Part shown: positions 59,762 through 64,000 of the stretch, piece after piece
Layout of the letters: each line of letters starts with the position of its first letter
How positions within the stretch are numbered: the first letter of the stretch is position 1
DNA from: an uncultured Sphingomonas sp.
GTDB taxonomy: Bacteria > Pseudomonadota > Alphaproteobacteria > Sphingomonadales > Sphingomonadaceae
Assembly (NCBI RefSeq): GCF_913774285.1
Contig: NZ_CAJYHX010000032.1
Span: 1-64,000, forward strand
Direction of reading: 5' to 3'
Length of the DNA: 64,000 bases
The notes under the pieces: generated by a model
What the model saw: only the letters and a program-made list of their open reading frames with translations
Databases searched by the model: none
Told to the model about the DNA's origin: nothing
Program-made: the position numbers and the translations under genes

Positions 59762-62134
59762 ATGCGGCGTACGCGACGGGAAATGCTGGCAAGCGCCGGA
59801 AGCGCCTTGCTCGTGGCGGGCGCAGGCGCGGCGCCGGCCTTTGCCCGCGCAGCGGACTCGGCCGCGCTGCCGCAGAAGCTGGCCCCGCTTCCGCTCACCG
59901 CGCTCAAACTGGCGCCTTCGGACTATGCCACGGCGGTGCAGGTCAACCAGCGCTATCTGCTTCGGCTCGATTCCGATCGCCTGCTCCACAATTTCCGCCT
60001 CTATGCCGGGCTGCAGCCGAAAGGCGCGATCTATGGCGGGTGGGAGAGCGATACGATCGCGGGCCATACGCTCGGCCATTATCTCTCGGCGCTGGTGCTC
60101 AGCTGGCAGCAGACCGGTAACGGCGAACTCCGCCGCCGCGCGGACTATATCGTCGCCGAACTGGCCGAGGCGCAGGCTAAGCGAGGGACCGGCTATGTCG
60201 GCGCGCTCGGGCGCAAGCGCGACGGCAAGATCACCGACGGCGAAGTGATCTTCCAGGAGATCATGCGCGGCGAGATCAAGTCGGGCGGGTTCGATCTCAA
60301 CGGCTCCTGGTCGCCGCTCTATACGGTGCACAAGCTGTTCGCCGGGCTGCTCGACGTCCATGCCGGCTGGAACAATGCCCAGGCGCTGCAGGTCACGCTC
60401 GGGCTGGCGGGCTATTTCGAGAAGGTGTTCGCCGCACTCGACGACGCGCAGATGCAGCAGATGCTGGGCTGCGAATATGGCGGGCTCAACGAGAGCTTCG
60501 CCGAGCTCTATGCCCGCACCCGCGACGCGCGCTGGATGGTGGTGGCCAAGCGGCTCTACGACGATCGCGTGCTGGGTCCGCTCAAGGCGGGCGAGGACAA
60601 GCTCGCCAATTTCCACGCCAACACCCAGGTGCCCAAGCTGATCGGGCTGGCCCGCATCCACGAGCTGACCGGCGATGCCGGCGACGCCAGGGCTGCGCGC
60701 TTCTTCTGGGAACGGGTGACGCAGCATCACAGCTACGTCATCGGCGGCAATGCCGATCGCGAGTATTTTGCAGCACCCGACAGCATCGCCCAGCACATCA
60801 CCGAGCAGACCTGCGAGCATTGCAACACCTACAACATGCTCAAGCTGACCAGCCACCTCTATGCCTGGCAGCCTGACGGTGCGCTGTTCGACTTCTACGA
60901 GCGCGCCCACCTCAACCATGTGATGGCGCAGCAGAACCCCAAGACCGGCGGCTTCACCTACATGACCCCGCTGATGAGCGGCACCAAGCGCGAGTTCGCC
61001 GGGCCGGAGGCGGAGGAATTCTGGTGCTGCGTCGGCTCGGGAATGGAGAGCCACGCCAAGCACGGCGAGGCGGCGTTCTGGCAGGGCGAGGGCGCATTCC
61101 TGGTCAACCTCTACATGCCCGCGACGATCGACTGGAAGGCCAAGGGTGCGCAGTTCGTGCTCGACACCGCCTATCCGTTCGAGGGCACCGCGACGCTGAA
61201 GCTCGCGCGGCTGGCGCGGGCCGGGCGCTTCACGGTGGCGCTGCGCGTGCCCGGCTGGGCCGCGGGCAAGGCGATCGTGACCGTCAACGGCGCGCCGGCC
61301 GGCGCCCGGTTCGAGCGCGGCTATGCGCTGGTGTCGCGCAGCTGGAAGGCGGGCGACACGCTGGCGATCACGCTGCCGATGGACCTGCGCCTCGAAGCGA
61401 CGCCGGGCGATCACAGCGTCGTCGCGGTGCTGCGCGGGCCGATGGTGCTGGCAGGTGACCTCGGGCCGGCGGAGACGCCGTGGACGGGCGCCGATCCCGC
61501 GCTGGTCGGGCAGGACCTGCTAGCGAGCTTCGCGCCGACCGCCGAGCCGGCGATCTTCGAGACGCGCGGCGTGGTGCGTCCGGGCGACCTGCGCTTCGTG
61601 CCCTTCTACCGCCAATATGACCGCCGCAGCGCCGTCTATTTCAAGCGGTTCAGCGAGGCGCAGTGGAAAGACGAGGAGGCCGCCTTCCTCGCCGAACAGG
61701 CGCGGCTGAAGGACGTCGCCGCCCGCTCGGTCGACGTGATGCACCTCGGCGAGATGCAGCCCGAGCGCGACCATGACCTGCGCACCGAGGGCGCGTCCTA
61801 TCCGGTCGCCTATCGCGGGCGGCAGGGACGCGACGCGCGCACCGGCAGCTGGTTCGATTTCACGATGAAGGTGAAGGACGGCCCGTTGCTGCTGCAGGCG
61901 ACCTATTGGGGCGGCGAGCGCGACCGCGACTTCGACATCCTCGTCGACGGCCAGAAGATCGCGACCCAGCATCTCGGCGAGACGGATGCGCCGGGCAAGT
62001 TCTTCGACGTCACCTACAAAATCCCCGAGGCACTGACCAAGGGCAAGAAGAGCGTCCGCGTCCGCTTCGTGCCGCACGACCGCAACACTGCCGGCCCCGT
62101 GTTCGGCGTCGTGCTGCTCACCGCCAAGCCGTGA
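59762..62134 (+). CDS. GH127-family beta-L-arabinofuranosidase, Tat-exported
   Basis: A 790-residue enzyme. The start 'MRRTRREMLASAGSALLVAG' is a twin-arginine signal. The GH127 signature 'GWESDTIAGHTLGHYLSALV' is near residue 95. The zinc-thiolate catalytic site is complete: Glu352 and Cys354 in 'TCEHCNTYNML', Cys422 and Cys423 in 'FWCCVGSGMESH', the same spacing as in Bifidobacterium HypBA1, where one Cys is the nucleophile. A C-terminal beta-domain follows. It should release L-arabinose from beta-L-arabinofuranosides such as those on plant hydroxyproline glycoproteins. Tat export fits a metal-loaded enzyme folded in the cytoplasm. Confidence 0.95.
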   Translation: MRRTRREMLASAGSALLVAGAGAAPAFARAADSAALPQKLAPLPLTALKLAPSDYATAVQVNQRYLLRLDSDRLLHNFRLYAGLQPKGAIYGGWESDTIAGHTLGHYLSALVLSWQQTGNGELRRRADYIVAELAEAQAKRGTGYVGALGRKRDGKITDGEVIFQEIMRGEIKSGGFDLNGSWSPLYTVHKLFAGLLDVHAGWNNAQALQVTLGLAGYFEKVFAALDDAQMQQMLGCEYGGLNESFAELYARTRDARWMVVAKRLYDDRVLGPLKAGEDKLANFHANTQVPKLIGLARIHELTGDAGDARAARFFWERVTQHHSYVIGGNADREYFAAPDSIAQHITEQTCEHCNTYNMLKLTSHLYAWQPDGALFDFYERAHLNHVMAQQNPKTGGFTYMTPLMSGTKREFAGPEAEEFWCCVGSGMESHAKHGEAAFWQGEGAFLVNLYMPATIDWKAKGAQFVLDTAYPFEGTATLKLARLARAGRFTVALRVPGWAAGKAIVTVNGAPAGARFERGYALVSRSWKAGDTLAITLPMDLRLEATPGDHSVVAVLRGPMVLAGDLGPAETPWTGADPALVGQDLLASFAPTAEPAIFETRGVVRPGDLRFVPFYRQYDRRSAVYFKRFSEAQWKDEEAAFLAEQARLKDVAARSVDVMHLGEMQPERDHDLRTEGASYPVAYRGRQGRDARTGSWFDFTMKVKDGPLLLQATYWGGERDRDFDILVDGQKIATQHLGETDAPGKFFDVTYKIPEALTKGKKSVRVRFVPHDRNTAGPVFGVVLLTAKP

Positions 62135-63156
62135 GCGACGTCGCGTTGACGCTGGACGAGGTCCGCACGCTCGCCCGCCGGGTGCTGCGCGCCGCAGGGC
62201 TCGCCGAGGACCATGCCGCTGCGGTCGCCGAGACGATGGTGGCGGGCGAGCGCGACGGTTGCGCGTCGCACGGCATCTACCGGTTGCTCGTAGCGGCAAA
62301 CACCATCGCCAAGGGCAAGGTAGTTCGCGATGCGGTGCCGCTGCTGTCCGAGCCGGCGCGGGCGCTCGCGCGGGTGGACGGCAGGGGCGGGTTCGCGCAG
62401 CTGGCGTTCGAGGTCGGCAAGCCCGCGCTGGTCGCCAAGGCGCGCGCCTTTGGCATCGCCGCGCTGGCGCTCAACAATGTCGTCCATTTCGCCGCGCTCT
62501 GGCCCGAGGTCGAGGCGCTGGCCGGGGAAGGGTTGGTGGCGCTGGCCTTCACCCCCAGCCATGCCTGGGTCGCGCCCGCCGGAGGCACCCGGCCCGTGTT
62601 CGGCACCAACCCGATCGCGTTCGGCTGGCCGCGCCCGGCCCCCGCGCCGCCCTTCGTCTTCGACTTCGCCACCAGCATGGTCGCGCGCGGCGAGATCGAG
62701 CTGCATCGCCGCGCCGGGAAGCCGGTGCCCGAGGATTGGGGCATCGACGCCGAGGGCCGCTCGACTAGCGACCCCGCCGCGATCCTTGACGGGGCGATGC
62801 GCACCTTCGGCGGGCACAAGGGCTCGGCGCTCGCCGCGATGGTCGAGCTGGTCGCCGGGCCGCTGATCGGCGACCTGACCAGCGCGGAATCCATCGCCGC
62901 GGACGGCGGGGCAGGGGCCTCCCCGCTCGGCGGCGAGCTGATCGTCGCGATCGATCCGGCGGGCTTTCTCGGCGATGCGGTGCTTGAGCATCTCGCCCGC
63001 GCCGAGGCGATGTTCGACAGCATCGAGGTGCAGGGCGCGCGGCTGCCCTCGTCGCGCCGCTACGCCGCCCGCACCCGCAGCCTTGCCGAGGGGGTGCGCA
63101 TCCCCGACAAGCTCTATGCCGACATTCTAGCGCTGGAAGCGAGCCTTACGTCATGA
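62131..63156 (+). CDS. Ldh-family (malate/L-lactate type 2) NAD(P)-dependent oxidoreductase
   Basis: A 341-residue member of the type-2 malate/lactate dehydrogenase family, which includes 2,3-diketo-L-gulonate, ureidoglycolate and piperideine-2-carboxylate reductases. Landmarks: 'MVAGERDGCASHGIYRL' (conserved S-H-G), 'NNVVHFAALWPEVEAL', 'FGTNPIAFGWPRP', 'FDFATSMVARGEIELHRRAG' and 'FGGHKGSALAAMVELVAG' (conserved H-K-G). GTG 62131 overlaps the GH127 stop (GTGA), so it is co-translated. Next to an arabinosidase it may act on a 2-keto acid from sugar oxidation (inference). Confidence 0.92.
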   Translation: MSDVALTLDEVRTLARRVLRAAGLAEDHAAAVAETMVAGERDGCASHGIYRLLVAANTIAKGKVVRDAVPLLSEPARALARVDGRGGFAQLAFEVGKPALVAKARAFGIAALALNNVVHFAALWPEVEALAGEGLVALAFTPSHAWVAPAGGTRPVFGTNPIAFGWPRPAPAPPFVFDFATSMVARGEIELHRRAGKPVPEDWGIDAEGRSTSDPAAILDGAMRTFGGHKGSALAAMVELVAGPLIGDLTSAESIAADGGAGASPLGGELIVAIDPAGFLGDAVLEHLARAEAMFDSIEVQGARLPSSRRYAARTRSLAEGVRIPDKLYADILALEASLTS

Positions 63157-64000
63157 AGCCCATCCTCCTCCTCACCGCCGCCCTGCTCGCCACCGCCGCG
63201 GCGCCTGCGCCCAAGCCGGTAAGCGCCGACGCGCGGCTCAAGGCGCTGATCGACAGCGAATATAAATGGCGGGTCGACCAGCAAGGTCCGGGCGAAGACA
63301 GTCCCGCGGCCAAGGGTGGCCTGCCCGATGTCGGCCCCACGGCGCAGGCGGCGCGGCTGGCGCGCTGGACCGCGACCGCGCAGGCGCTCGCCGCGATCGA
63401 TCCGGCGAAGCTCAGCGCCAAGGGGCGGATCGACTATCTGGTCTACAAGGGGCAGATCGACGCGCTGCTCGCCGCGCAGCGCTTCCGCGACTATGAAAAG
63501 CCGCTCAATTCGGACAGCAGCTTCTGGAGCGACATCGCCGGCTCCGCGCGCGACGCCTTTGTCCGCGAGGACCAGTACCGGGCGTACATCAAGACGCTGC
63601 GCGACATGCCGCGCTATTTCGACCAGAACATCGCCAATATGCGCGCGGGCCTGGCGCGCGGCTTCACCCCGCCCAAGGTGACGCTGACCGGCCGCGACAT
63701 CGGCGTGGCGCAGGTGGTCGAAGCGCCGCTCGAGGACAATCTGTTCTACACGCCGTTCAAGAAGTTTCCGGGTGCCATCCCCGCGGCGGTGCAGGCCGAA
63801 CTGCGCCGCGAGGGTGCCGCGGCGATCCGCGAGGCGGTGGTGCCCGCGCACCAGAAACTGCTCACCTTCCTGCGCAGCGAGTATATCCCCGGCGCGCGCA
63901 CCGCACTCGCCGCGACCACGCTGCCGGACGGCCAGGCCTATTACCGCTCGAAGATCCGCGAATATGTGACTCGCGACATGACTGCCGAGCAGGTCCATGC
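63153..64000 (+). CDS. DUF885-family secreted protein, 3' end outside the window
   Basis: An open frame from ATG 63153 (ATGA overlap with the Ldh stop) to the window end, at least 282 residues. Signal peptide 'ILLLTAALLATAAAP', then DUF885-type helical sequence: 'IDYLVYKGQIDALLAAQRFR', 'NSDSSFWSDI', 'FDQNIANMRAGLARGFTPPK' and 'VVEAPLEDNLFYTPFKKFP'. DUF885 proteins resemble M32/neurolysin-like zinc peptidases; the HExxH expected further on is beyond the window. It is the third gene of the GH127 operon. Confidence 0.88.
   Translation, partial: MKPILLLTAALLATAAAPAPKPVSADARLKALIDSEYKWRVDQQGPGEDSPAAKGGLPDVGPTAQAARLARWTATAQALAAIDPAKLSAKGRIDYLVYKGQIDALLAAQRFRDYEKPLNSDSSFWSDIAGSARDAFVREDQYRAYIKTLRDMPRYFDQNIANMRAGLARGFTPPKVTLTGRDIGVAQVVEAPLEDNLFYTPFKKFPGAIPAAVQAELRREGAAAIREAVVPAHQKLLTFLRSEYIPGARTALAATTLPDGQAYYRSKIREYVTRDMTAEQVH

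Overview
The window looks like a chromosome segment from a Sphingomonas-type alphaproteobacterium (inference; no rRNA or other phylogenetic marker is present). It is GC-rich, genes are packed with ATGA/GTGA stop-start overlaps, and the gene types are typical of Sphingomonadaceae: a large TonB-dependent receptor facing a row of flavin 'tryptophan halogenase' family genes, a DUF6118 gene behind traA, a transaldolase-phosphoglucose isomerase fusion, and several secreted glycosidases.

Bases 1 to about 18,400 are an accessory region full of scars. It opens with a partial MNT-HEPN protein and an HU gene, then a YbaK-like gene cut off after about 37 codons. A conjugation remnant follows: traD-like, a traA lacking its relaxase domain, and DUF6118. 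Then come three head-to-tail modules (about 4361-6722, 6741-12983, 12998-18028). Each begins with the same ~200-bp left end, carries cargo genes, and ends with an ISNCY-type transposase region and the same right end. The transposase is frameshifted and truncated in module A, reduced to a ~106-bp stub in module B, and complete in module C. Cargo includes a retropepsin-like secreted protein, a divergent SDR/LysR pair, an NTF2-like protein, a PadR/membrane-protein pair and a secreted alpha/beta hydrolase. IS30, IS110 and older ISNCY fragments are scattered inside. The region closes with a serine-recombinase C-terminus beside a tRNA 3'-end-like sequence (18209-18226), which suggests an old integration boundary.

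From about 18,600 to the end the sequence looks like ordinary chromosome. After a truncated GH1 glucosidase come a UvrB/UvrC-motif protein, ybdD-cstA, an M3 peptidase, a GH43 glycosidase and a MucR-like regulator. A five-gene leftward operon (26657-33728) holds four flavin halogenase-family genes and a JmjC/cupin-like gene, divergent from a 1,119-residue TonB-dependent receptor. One of the four (30787-32217) has lost the family's catalytic lysine and its signature motifs.

A leftward block from 49661 to 40782 encodes the pentose phosphate pathway (rpiA, tkt, tal-pgi, gnd, zwf, plus a HAD phosphatase). The last 13 kb is a probable pentosan or arabinan utilisation cluster: two GH43 enzymes behind a LacI-type operator, a DUF5695 protein coupled to an S9 peptidase, and, divergently, a Tat-exported GH127 beta-L-arabinofuranosidase with an Ldh-family oxidoreductase and a DUF885 protein. 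A plausible combined role is that the receptor and secreted glycosidases capture and break down arabinose/xylose polymers and the neighbouring pentose phosphate operon metabolises the pentoses. A DUF1826 gene with a 17-bp palindrome upstream looks like a zinc (Zur) regulon member.
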